Below, piece by piece: positions 47,368 through 55,299 of a DNA stretch of 64,000 nt. The stretch covers positions 109,991,034-110,055,033 of the forward strand of contig OZ035962.1 of NCBI GenBank assembly GCA_964034945.1, given 5' to 3'. Both the position numbers and the translations under genes were made by a program. Position 1 is the stretch's first letter, and every line of letters starts with the position of its first letter. The notes under the pieces were generated by a model, which did not search any database, was not told where the DNA came from, and saw nothing but the letters and a program-made list of their open reading frames with translations. Source of the stretch: Chrysopilus asiliformis (taxonomy: Eukaryota > Arthropoda > Insecta > Diptera > Rhagionidae).

Positions 47368-50300
47368 ACGAAAACATTTTGTCTTAAGGAATATTATTTT
47401 TACAAATTCGGGCGCCCGAATTTGTAAAAATAATATTCCTTACGACAAAATTTTTACGATAAATTGTCTTACGATAAATTGTTTTACGATAAATTGTTTT
47501 ACGATAAATTGTTCTTACGATAAATTGTTCTTACGATAAATTGTTTTACGATAAATTGTTCACGATAAATTGTTTTACGATAAATTGTTCACGATAAATT
47601 GTCCGCGAATCGCATGTCGCACATCGTGTACTAGAAAACCACATATATATGTGAAATTGTGATGCGCACATGCGATATGAGCATGCTGCGTTGGATACCG
47701 TGTACTAGCGATATATATGCAACCATTCATATGTGCACTCAAATGTAACCACAGCATATGCGACCACATTGGTTACATATGGACATATGGATTTTGGGAC
47801 AAAAGACACATGCCGTGTACTAGCACATTTTTCCCGTATGCAACCACTGTGTCACATACGAAATGTGTACCCAATATGCGACACCTTCTAGTGACGTCAG
47901 AGCCACATTTATATGTGGCTTTTTACATGCCGTGTACTATAGGCTTAACTCATAGCGATTTTGACAAAGGAAAAAAATAAGTGGTTTTTACAGTTAGAGC
48001 GGCAGCAAGCCGAAGTCCCAGGAGGATGGGAAAGTCTGTCACAGGCAGAGAGGAACGTCAAAGCCGTTGGAAAGTTCTGTATGGATAACACAATTTTCTT
48101 CGACCAAATTCGCAGTAGATATTTTACCCCTCCTTCCACATCCTCTCCAAATAAGGACCAATCACAATCTCGGCTGCCAAGTTGGGCGCTTTTTTAACCG
48201 ACTTCCAAAAAAGGAGGAGGTTATCAATTCGTTTTGGTCCAACTTTATTTATTTATTTATTTTATATCTGTATGTTCACGCAGTACTTGGGTGCCGTTGC
48301 ATGGATTTTGTTGAAACGTTGGTGGATGACAGAGTTCACTCCCTAGTTGGTCCCATTTTAATTTCCCCTCTCTCCGACGTTTCCCGGCCTTCCCCTCCCC
48401 TGTCAACTCCCAATCGGATGGTCCGATCGATCTGAAAATTTGTATGCGTACATTTTGGGGGACGGCTAGTGTTTTCCCCTTATCTATTTTCCCCTACCCC
48501 TTTCGCTTCTTAACCCCTCCCCTGTCAACTCCCAATCGGATGATCCGATCGGTCTGAAAATTTGTATGCGTACCTTTTTGGGGGACGGCTAGTGTTTTCC
48601 CCTTATCTATTTTCCCCTACCCCTTTCGCTTCTTAACCCCTCCCCTGTCAACTCCCAATCGGATAGTCCGATCGATCTGAAAATTTGTATGCTCACATTT
48701 TGGGGGACGGCTAGTGTTTTCCCCTTATCTATTTTCCCCTACCCCTTTCGCTTCTTAACCCCTCCCCTGTCAACTCCCAATCGGATGGTCCGATCGGTCT
48801 GAAAATTTGTATGCGTACCTTTTTGGGGGACGGCTAGTGTTTTCCCCTTATCTATTTTCCCCTACCCCTTTCGCTTCTTAACCCCTCCCCTATCAACTCC
48901 CAATCGGATGGTCCGATCGATCTGAAAATTTGTATGCTCACATTTTGGGGGACGGCTAGTGTTTTCCCCTTATCTATTTTCCCCTACCCCTTTCGCTTCT
49001 TAACCCCTCCCCTGTCCCCTAATCGGATGGTCCGATCGGTCTGAAAATTTTTATGCGTATATTTTGGGGGGCAGCGAATCCTTCAACCCTCAAATTTTCC
49101 AGATAAAAAACAAACACATATGGGGGTTTTTAGGGTCGGCTAATCCAATTCTAATGTTTAGAAGTCTGTAAGGTTAACGAAAGGTTTCTGTCGATCTAAA
49201 AAATGTTGGTGACCAAAATTTTTGCTGTCGACCTCTAAAATTTAGTTTACAACTTACTGTTGCCATCCCTAAAAATTCGCTGTTTGGAACGATTAAAGTT
49301 TTGCTCTACCCATTTCCTAACATTAAATAGGTATATCCTATAATATAATACTAGGACTGTCGTCCTTCTGTCTGTCAGTCTGTCTGTCTGCACAATGGAT
49401 CTCAAAAACAGGCCTAACGATTTTCATGAAACTTGGGTGTTAGGGATTTTCGGGGACAAAAATACGATCTAGATAGGTATCCCCTCTGAGAAAATTCCCC
49501 TTCGACACTCCTCGCGTGATATCTTCGAATTCGGTGGTCCGATCTTAATGAAGCTTTACAGTATTACTAAGAAGGCTAAGGGGTTTGATTTTCCACTACA
49601 AAACCTGACTTTTCCCTCCCCTCGATACCCCTCGCCTGGTATCTTCGAATTGGCTGGTCCGATCTTAATGAAACTTTCCAGTGTCACTAAGGGGGTTGAA
49701 GGCTATCGATTCGTAACGCCGTTTTCGCACGTGGGGCGCAGCTCTACCCATTTCCTAACATTAAATATATCTATATAATATGTATATACCAAAAGTCACT
49801 AAAAATTATAAAATAAAAAACTTTTTAAAAAAAAGTAAAAAAAACCGACTTAAAAATGCACTAAAAAGGAAAAAATAATTTTTTTTTGGAAGTTGGTGCC
49901 AAAATAGAAACAAACAATTTGCTCTCTTTTATTGTACAACCTAAAAGTGCACTAAAAAGGAAAAAATAATTTTTTTGGAAGTTGGGGCCAAAATAGAAAC
50001 TTAAAGAGGACTTCTATTCATATTTCTTGAGTGTTACTTTTACAGCTATCACCAATTCTATTACTGCTATCCAAATGAAAATATTTTATCTTTCGTGACG
50101 ACATCTGACAAAAGAATATTTTTTTAATTTTAACGGAGCTTACCCAAAAACAAAAGAATATTTGTTAATGTTGACGTGGGTTAAGGGCAACGTGCCAAGT
50201 AAGGAACAATACCGCTGAAATTTTTATACCCGTATGGTATGGAATACCAAAGGGTATACTAACTTTGCCTTACCGTTTGTAACGCCAAGATCCCGTCATC

Positions 50301-52696
50301 ACACACAAAAATGAATTACACCAGTGTGTTAGGAATGACAAAAGATTTTGATTTCCGCATGTCCGTCCGTCCGTCTGTCCGTCTGTCTGTGAACTCGATT
50401 GCGGACGCACGGATTGAGCTAGAGCCTTGAAATTTTGCGCAGATCCGTTTTTCGTAAAATGCGAGGCTAATGGGCGAAAACGGTCCATTAGGGGGGGTAG
50501 GGTACCCCCCATACGAACGAAATCGTTTTTTGCGAATATCTCAAAAACGGTGCATCTTATCAAAAAAGTGCAAGAACAAAAGTTATTTAGGATATGATTC
50601 TACATAAAACTCCCATACATCAAAATCCGATTGGAACAAATTTTAAAAAATCTCATTGGAAACTTTGACTTCAAAGTGTAATTTTGGTACAACTGTTCAC
50701 TTAAATCACCATACGGGTTTTCAATAATTGCCAGATTGGCAAATATAGCTTTTGTTATGTTTATATTATGTAGGTAGGCTGTAAAAAAATAATGGTTTGA
50801 ATCTCATCTCTGTGACTTATTAGAAAACAAAAACTTTTGGTACAATTCAATAAATAATAATTTTATTTATTAGAAATTTTTTAATTTTATATATTGTACA
50901 ATAAAAGAGAGCAAATTGTTTGTTTCTATTTTGGCACCAACTTCCAAAAAAAAATTATTTTTTCCTTTTTAGTGCATTTTTAAGTCGGTTTTTTTTACTT
51001 TTTTTTAAAAAGTTTTTTTAAAAATTGAATCCATTTATCCGTCTTAGTCCGGTATTACACTTGGCTTATTTAAGCCGGCAACTTTTGGGCTTAATAAGCC
51101 AATGTGATTACATTTGTGGCTTAAATAAGCCAATCCTGTTTGCATATGCTACACAAGTTTACATGTGTGTGTGTGTGGACTCAAACCATTGAAATTGCTG
51201 CTGCTCATATACTTCCCAAGATCTTTACCTGCTGACGGTCAGAACGAAAATGATTTCTGGCTACTACTTTTCCCAAACCGGTTCACACGCTTTGCATGTG
51301 TGCAGATTGTCGTTAAGCCATGATTTCGAGTGACAACTTTTCCCTCCGCAGTCGTTTCTCCCGAAAATCGGCTTAAGTAAGCCCGAAAGTTGCCGTGTGT
51401 AATACCGCGCTTAAAAGTCCGGTTCACGATATAAAATATTTACAATATCGTAAACCAGTAGTTTAAGTCGGATCAATGAAAAAAAAAAGTAACTCACTTT
51501 ACAAACTAGCACAGCCTGGAAGCCGAGGCTGTTATTCGCCTACCTTCGATGAGAGTGTGGCGCCAGCATTGAAGTCTACTGACCTCGATTTTAATGTCAA
51601 AATTTTGAAATTGGTGCCCAACGGTTCGGTAAAGACAAGTCTATTTTCTTAAAAGTTGTTAAGACAGATTTTATATTTTTTCCGTACTTTTAAAACCTAT
51701 ACTAAATACAGTAGAATCCCGGAAATTCGTACCCCGATAATTCGTATGAATTTGCTGGTCCCTTGAAATACGAATTATCGGGATTCTACTGTACCTTAAC
51801 GCGGCAACGACGAGTTTACATCCTAGTTTTCATTAAATGAGAATCTTTCCTTTTAGGAAACAAAATTCGAACATTTTTACGCACGTAAATTTACTTTAAC
51901 GTAATATTAAAGCTATAAAAAACCGACTTCTTTCAGAATCTTCATCGCCCCCTTCCCCATCCCTTATATTTCAGAAAGAGTGTCTCACTTGTATTGAATT
52001 GTGCGCTTTCTTTGTTGCAAGACTAGAAAAAACCTACTTTCTAGGAAAAAATTGACCAAAAATATTAAAAATGATGACATGCCCTTCTACGACTCTTGAA
52101 ATTGATTTCACAGTCCATTGCTTTGGTAAAACTAAAAAAAAAAAACAGGGAAAAATCATTAAAAAAAACAGTACTTCCCTTAAACGACGTAGCAAATTTG
52201 TAAATCAACACCCAACATTACAGAAATCACACCCTATAACCCACTATAATAAAAATGACTGAAAATCTAAAGAATTGCATGAATTCCACGAAAAAAACAA
52301 AGAAATCCATTTTACTTACTTGGCGAGAGTCAGGAGGCCGACATTGTTTTCAGGATTCGAACGCACTTTCGTCAAGCAAACCAAGTTAATTCCATCCTTT
52401 TGGGCATTTAGACGAGTTGGGAAGTAATCACCATTTCGCTGGTAATCACTGTTATCAAAACTAAAAGAGAAATTGAAAAAATTAGAAAAAACTCTTGTCA
52501 TTCTAAGCAGACATCTTAGCCATAACCTAAACAGCCGATGCAACTTTGCATCGAAAATTTTCAGTATGGGGGCGGAATTTTTGTGCTTTTATTGAAGTGA
52601 AATGGAAATCAAGCTAGTTTTTTGCTATTACGTGAATTAATAGAGCCAAATTAATTGTTTTTTTACTTACCAAATCATAGTACTTTCAAGAACCAT
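43471..52696 (-). CDS. Rpn10: 26S proteasome subunit Rpn10 (PSMD4/S5a/p54)
   Basis: Ubiquitin receptor of the 19S regulatory particle. Eight exons, 5' to 3': 52696-52671, 52460-52320, 45030-44916, 44854-44480, 44413-44213, 43931-43847, 43771-43656, 43593-43471. All join in frame at GT/AG sites to 393 residues, close to the roughly 396 of Drosophila. Residues 1 to about 190 form the VWA domain that docks on the lid and base (start [34 protein letters not shown]). Ubiquitin-interacting motifs follow: [13 protein letters not shown] (about 216-228), [12 protein letters not shown] (about 271-282) and [14 protein letters not shown] (about 299-312), then a PKTE stretch and a Lys-rich tail. A minus-strand AATAAA lies at 43444-43449. 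Intron 2 is 7289 bp and filled with repeats; the other introns are 61-281 bp. No stops or frameshifts. Confidence 0.97.
45031..45712. other. Rpn10 intron 2, 3' part
   Basis: Intronic; no gene supported. The frame at 45540-45712 on the plus strand runs into the foldback and lacks a domain. Confidence 0.5.
46184..46750 (-). mobile_element. DINE-1/mini-me-like element, copy E
   Basis: Minus-strand copy of the family at 4366-5071: plus-strand TATACCCGTATGGTGAAACC at the left, GTCY microsatellite (46317-46366), and AATTATAGCTTTTGTTATG at the right. Nested in the foldback at 45713-47945. Confidence 0.75.
46913..47103 (+). pseudogene. Frameshifted Myb/SANT- or MADF-like coding fragment
   Basis: After a TTTTTCAG acceptor-like site, ATG at 46913 opens [20 protein letters not shown]...[11 protein letters not shown] and a stop. 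Shifting frame at the Ser-Gln codons gives [20 protein letters not shown] followed by [12 protein letters not shown]. An acidic start, a basic stretch and W-x-D-E-E-x3-L-I is how a Myb/SANT or MADF DNA-binding domain begins; Harbinger elements encode such a protein next to the transposase, which fits the enclosing element. The rest of the domain is replaced by a G/A-rich minisatellite. The family call is tentative because only the first helix is visible. Confidence 0.35.
47099..47279. repeat. GGGAGAGGGAAGG minisatellite
   Basis: About 13 units of a 14-15-bp purine-rich repeat (GGGAGAGGGAAGG with GGAGTGGGAAGG variants). One strand is almost pure purine and could form triplex or G-quadruplex structure. 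It truncates the preceding coding fragment. Confidence 0.9.
47302..47367. repeat. Compound (CA)n(TA)n microsatellite
   Basis: Uninterrupted CA dinucleotides to about 47346, then AT dinucleotides to 47367. Lies between the purine-rich minisatellite and the palindrome. Confidence 0.95.
47377..47450. repeat. 74-bp palindrome without a loop
   Basis: 37-base arms meet at the centre GGGC|GCCC (47413/47414) and match with a single mismatch. The inner arm reads TAATATTCC / GGAATATTA flanking AAATTCGGGC. Its outer edge (ACGACAAAATTTTTACGA) leads into the 15-bp tandem array that follows. Confidence 0.9.
47452..47602. repeat. Tandem array of TTACGATAAATTGT units
   Basis: About ten units of 13-16 bp; the unit core ACGATAAATTGT is invariant while the linker varies (TT, TTC, C). 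Confidence 0.9.
47985..48196 (+). pseudogene. Coding-like fragment, unrecognised
   Basis: After TTTTTACAG the plus strand stays open with a balanced codon composition: [20 protein letters not shown], then [20 protein letters not shown] and a proline-serine stretch, until a stop at 48195. The end coincides with the start of another repeat (AACCGACTTCCAAAAAAGG at 48198). Family unknown. It may be a second exon of the same decayed protein as 46913-47103, since both face the same way on either side of the foldback end. Confidence 0.3.
48198..49130. repeat. 122-bp tandem array with 245-bp higher-order period
   Basis: Begins AACCGACTTCCAAAAAAGGA, then six tandem copies of a 122-123-bp unit. Unit starts, marked by TGTCAACTCC or its equivalent, are at 48401, 48523, 48646, 48768, 48891 and 49013. 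Spacing alternates 122/123, and units alternate between CCGATCGATCTGAAAA and CCGATCGGTCTGAAAA, so a two-unit block has been amplified. The pyrimidine-rich part of each unit is CCCCTACCCCTTTCGC. Lies in Rpn10 intron 2. Confidence 0.9.
49301..49767 (+). mobile_element. Helitron-like family 2 fragment between direct repeats
   Basis: From 49336 (A|TCCTATAATATAATAC) the sequence follows the element at 36294-37049, with GTCT microsatellite, GATTTTCATGAAACTTGG and one-plus copies of the 120-bp unit, then stops near 49730. It is bracketed by direct copies of GCTCTACCCATTTCCTAACA (49301 and 49741, about 27 bp each). Confidence 0.6.
49785..51030. repeat. Inverted repeat of about 150 bp around a DINE-like copy
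   Basis: Left arm about 49795-49940 and right arm about 50880-51025 are inverted: AAAAACCGACTTAAAAATGC pairs with GCATTTTTAAGTCGGTTTTT, and TTGGTGCCAAAATAGAAACA with its complement. Part of the left arm is repeated in direct orientation at 49942-50000. The loop contains the element at 50221-50762. Shares the ACCGACTT motif with 48198. Confidence 0.75.
50221..50762 (-). mobile_element. DINE-1/mini-me-like element, copy F
   Basis: Minus-strand copy, with TATACCCGTATGGTATGGAA at the left, a short GTCY tract (50360-50390) and AATATAGCTTTTGTTATG at the right. Has small deletions (AACTTAGCC block missing) relative to 4366-5071. Confidence 0.75.
51047..51410. mobile_element. Harbinger-like MITE with TTA duplication and internal GGCTTA repeats
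   Basis: Ends GTCCGGTATTACAC and GTGTAATACCGCGC are imperfect inverted repeats of a 364-bp element flanked by TTA (51044-51046, 51411-51413). GGCTTATTTAAGCC-like palindromes recur inside. Lies in Rpn10 intron 2. Confidence 0.75.
51709..51791. mobile_element. pogo/Tigger-like MITE, copy 2
   Basis: 83-bp copy of the element at 3588-3687, same ends and TA flanks (51707-51708, 51792-51793), lacking one internal ATCCCGCTAATTCGTAT block. Lies in Rpn10 intron 2. Confidence 0.8.
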
Positions 52697-52898
52697 TTTT
52701 GCTTGTCACTATTACAACAATTTTATTACTTGAGCGGAACTGTCAGATCGTCTAGTTTTGTAGTTACCGTGAAATACCGCAAGGGTCATTTCGTGTGTTG
52801 TCAGACTTCTTACAAAATCTGTAGAAAAATGTCCCCAATAAAACTGCTGTAATTAGACGATTTTTTTAATGTTCTTGAGTTATATAGAACTAGAAAGC

Positions 52899-53240
52899 CT
52901 ATAATCTAGAGAGTGGACAATTGCACGTGTAAAAATGACCGCCAAGTTGAAAAACGAGCGCGAAAAACTTTAAAAATTTGATTCATTTTTACAAATGACT
53001 GCCAAAATAACTGAAATCGATTCATATAAGTATAAAAAACTCATAGCTGCGATATCAAGAAATTTAGAAAGTCGTAATTGTTTGAATAAATTGAAAAAAT
53101 GTTTACAGACTGTTTTAATCTGGTGAAAAGGCCTATTAGACTGTTCTAATGCCTATTATACTGTTCTAATTGGAGTTAATAGACTGTCCTAATCATTAGG
53201 AGACTCTTTTAAGTGCTGATGTCCACTCTCTAGTTTATAG
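52899..53240. mobile_element. MITE with CTAGAGAGTGGACA ends
   Basis: Inverted ends CTATAATCTAGAGAGTGGAC and GTCCACTCTCTAGTTTATAG bound about 340 bp between Rpn10 and PBDC1. Inside, 53109-53215 is reiterated ATTAGACTGTTCTAAT-like units. No clear duplication. Confidence 0.65.
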
Positions 53241-53246
53241 ACTCTC

Positions 53247-53415
53247 TAAGTAGTCCGCCGTGAATATTCAGCTGTCAGAATTTCTTTGTATATTGTTTTT
53301 TTAGAATGGTATTCCAATATTTCAATTGTTTCTCACCGTGAAATGTACACTGGTGAGTTTTCAAACACTATACGAAGAAATTTTGAGAGCTGAATATTTA
53401 CGATGGACTATTTAG
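53247..53415. mobile_element. 169-bp MITE upstream of PBDC1
   Basis: CTAAGTAGTCCGCCGTGAAT and the inverse of GCTAAATAGTCCATCGTAAA form ends that match for about 45 bp (AATATTCAGCT, TTTCTT(T/C)GTATA). Starts 6 bp after the preceding MITE. Confidence 0.7.
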
Positions 53416-53875
53416 CGGTACCAGCACCACACAATTTTCTATCTTCGAACTAAAGATGTTTGCCGATGAATTTGGCGCCATTTTCTATATAGCAATATTA
53501 GATATATCTGTTGGCCAACCATTATGTTTGCTAAAAACGCAGAAAATATTGAACTTGTCTGATTTTTTTTTTGTGCGGAGCTAAATGTCTGTAGTGTTGT
53601 TTGTCAAACATTGATTATTTGAAATTTAGGGAGCTTTTCCACAAACCGAGTGAATGTTGTACCAACCGCTGTAATATCTGTAAGGAATTATTTTGACAGT
53701 CAATTTGTACAACAAGTTGCAACGTCTGTAGGCCCTATTAGAACGCGTTGATGCGTTTGTGTTTTCACCCTCAATCTTACCTCTCAGTTTGACAGTTCGA
53801 AATGTGCTTTGGATTTGTACTGAGATTTGCGCGATTTTTGTAGTTCGATTATTTACAGTTTAAGTGATTTTTAAA

Positions 53876-54479
53876 ATGGTAAATATTCTATCGTTGATTA
53901 AGCTATCAACTAAATCAAATTAATTACCCGAATCTATTCCCACAGGATATTCTGTCGCGTCCCGTAGAGGAATTCGAAAATGACCAAAGTTTGGAAACTG
54001 CTTGGGCAGTCAAAGCCATGGAGCACGCAGAGATTTATTTTAACGTAAATCCGCTACTACTTTTTGAAACTTCCACGAACTTTCTAATTGCTTTATGCAT
54101 TTTGTAGCTTATTTGTAGTGTAGATCCGGAACATTTGAAGCTCACGCCATACGACGATCAAATCTACACAGCGTTCCGGCACGACTTCCCCGATTTGGAC
54201 ATTGCAGTTCTAACAGACGATGACCTCAAGAGCACTGAAGAAAAGACAAAGTGGCGGGCTTTTATAACGAAATTTGATAGAATCGAAGACTTCTCGTACG
54301 GCACTTTGTTGCGCTGCAATTGCAGGGAGGAATTTTCACCGGATAACGTGATGCTAGTGGTTCGCGTGCAATTCCTGGCCATAGAAATCGCTCGAAACCG
54401 TGAAGGATGCAACAATGACGTGCGACAGAAATACTCCCCAAAAGCAGTTGCGGAGTCGAAGGGGGTCCCTGTGGAATAG
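53876..54479 (+). CDS. PBDC1: PBDC1 (YPL225W family), eEF1A-chaperone homologue
   Basis: Three exons: 53876-53878, 53946-54044 and 54108-54479, joined at GT/AG sites to 157 residues. The first coding exon is the ATG alone, with intron 1 directly after it. The protein has the single family domain: ETAWAVKAMEHAEIYFNLIC, SVDPEHLKLTPYDDQIY, FRHDFPDLDIAVL, KTKWRAFITKF and DFSYGTLLRCN, in that order. The length is near yeast Ypl225w (146 aa) and shorter than human PBDC1, which has a longer charged tail. Yeast Ypl225w is a chaperone for newly made eEF1A; that role is inferred here. The name (polysaccharide biosynthesis domain) is historical. Poly(A) signal AATAAA at 54585-54590. Opposite in direction to Rpn10, 1.2 kb away with two MITEs between. 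Confidence 0.92.
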
Positions 54480-54667
54480 CTTTTTATTGACTCGATATTT
54501 TTTTTTCAATTGTGATCCATTTTGTACGAAACGAGAATAGATTTAATAACGATTTTCCTTAATTTGCTAACAGTCGTAACATTTAATAAATTATAAACTG
54601 ATTTTTGTAAAACCTTTCTGAGTTTGATTGTTTTAGACATACGAGTGTTAAACGAATTACTGAAATT

Positions 54668-54803
54668 ATTCACCCCGATTGCGAGTGTCGTGTCGTTTTC
54701 GACAAGAGTCGTTTTACGTGTTGTTGTTGGTAGAAAAACACTAACAACAACACGTAAAACGACTCTTGAAGAAAACAACACGACACTCGCAATCGGGGTG
54801 AAT
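54668..54803. repeat. Near-perfect 64-bp hairpin (shared-core family, member 2)
   Basis: Arms 54668-54731 and 54740-54803 match at about 60 of 64 positions around an 8-base loop. The outer arm begins ATTCACCCCGATTGCGAG. Read on the minus strand, the centre is TGTTGTTGTTAGTGTTTT then TCTACCAACAACAACA, which is the core of the hairpin at 23814-23944 with one insertion and one substitution. Lies 78 bp after the PBDC1 poly(A) signal. Confidence 0.85.
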
Positions 54804-55033
54804 GTTTCTACATTTTCTCCTTTAACGATTGTTTTAAAATTCAGTTTTTCGAAAATTTCTCGGAAACTAGACGCTTTTTCGAAAATATCCATATAATCAA
54901 ATTTAAAGAAAATGAAATTTTCTGCATTTTTTTCTTCAACGGTTTTAACGTGTCTTTAACGGCTCTCGAGATATTTCGAAAAATATTTTTTTTCACATAT
55001 GTATTTTCCGAAACTAAATATTGCAGGGGAAAA

Positions 55034-55103
55034 TTTTGTGTTGATCACAACTGATATTTTTACTATAATTAAGGTAAAAATATCAGTTGTGGTCAACACA
55101 AAA
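55034..55103. repeat. 30-bp hairpin
   Basis: TTTTGTGTTGATCACAACTG pairs with CAGTTGTGGTCAACACAAAA, continuing inward (ATATTTTTAC/GTAAAAATAT), with one mismatch and a short loop TATAATTAAG. Confidence 0.85.
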
Positions 55104-55299
55104 CTTTCTTCTACAAAATCTACGACCCTGCGCAATTTACGCTAGAGCCCTGTCGCGTTGTCAACCTAAGACGACCTCCCAATAAATTCTTGGTTTATTC
55201 AAAAATATCAAAAACGTACAAAATTTTAGATAACTTGAGAACTGTAAAAGATATCAATTTACGGTAAATGGCAAAAATGTAGAAAATGTTAACATCTTT

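Larger units (their letters stand above)
45713..47945. mobile_element. Composite Harbinger-like foldback with TAA duplication
   Basis: Ends AGCCTATAGTACACGGCATG and its exact inverse lie 2.2 kb apart; the arms match for about 55 bp and TAA flanks both (45710-45712, 47946-47948). Sub-units bounded by TAGTACACGGCATG/CATGCCGTGTACTA recur internally, for example 45718-45810 and 47808-47940, along with many ACATATA/TGTGGC motifs. The 3-bp TWA duplication and end sequence fit PIF/Harbinger. Inside lie a DINE-like insertion (46184-46750), a frameshifted Myb/MADF-like coding fragment, and a microsatellite cluster. It could be an old autonomous element that lost its transposase, or two MITEs around host DNA. 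Confidence 0.6.

Noticed and set aside
47057..47368. Gly-Glu-Arg-rich frames of about 100 codons
   Set aside because: Produced by the purine-rich minisatellite and the CA/TA tract; open in all frames of both strands.
45713..47945. CRISPR-like array suggested by repeated TAGTACACGGCATG units
   Set aside because: Units are inverted and irregularly spaced, as in transposon ends; the genome is eukaryotic and no cas gene exists.
54164..54415. Minus-strand frame opposite PBDC1 exon 3
   Set aside because: Antisense shadow of a well-supported coding exon. The plus-strand frames opposite RpL26 (57687-57896, 57835-58053) are likewise shadows.
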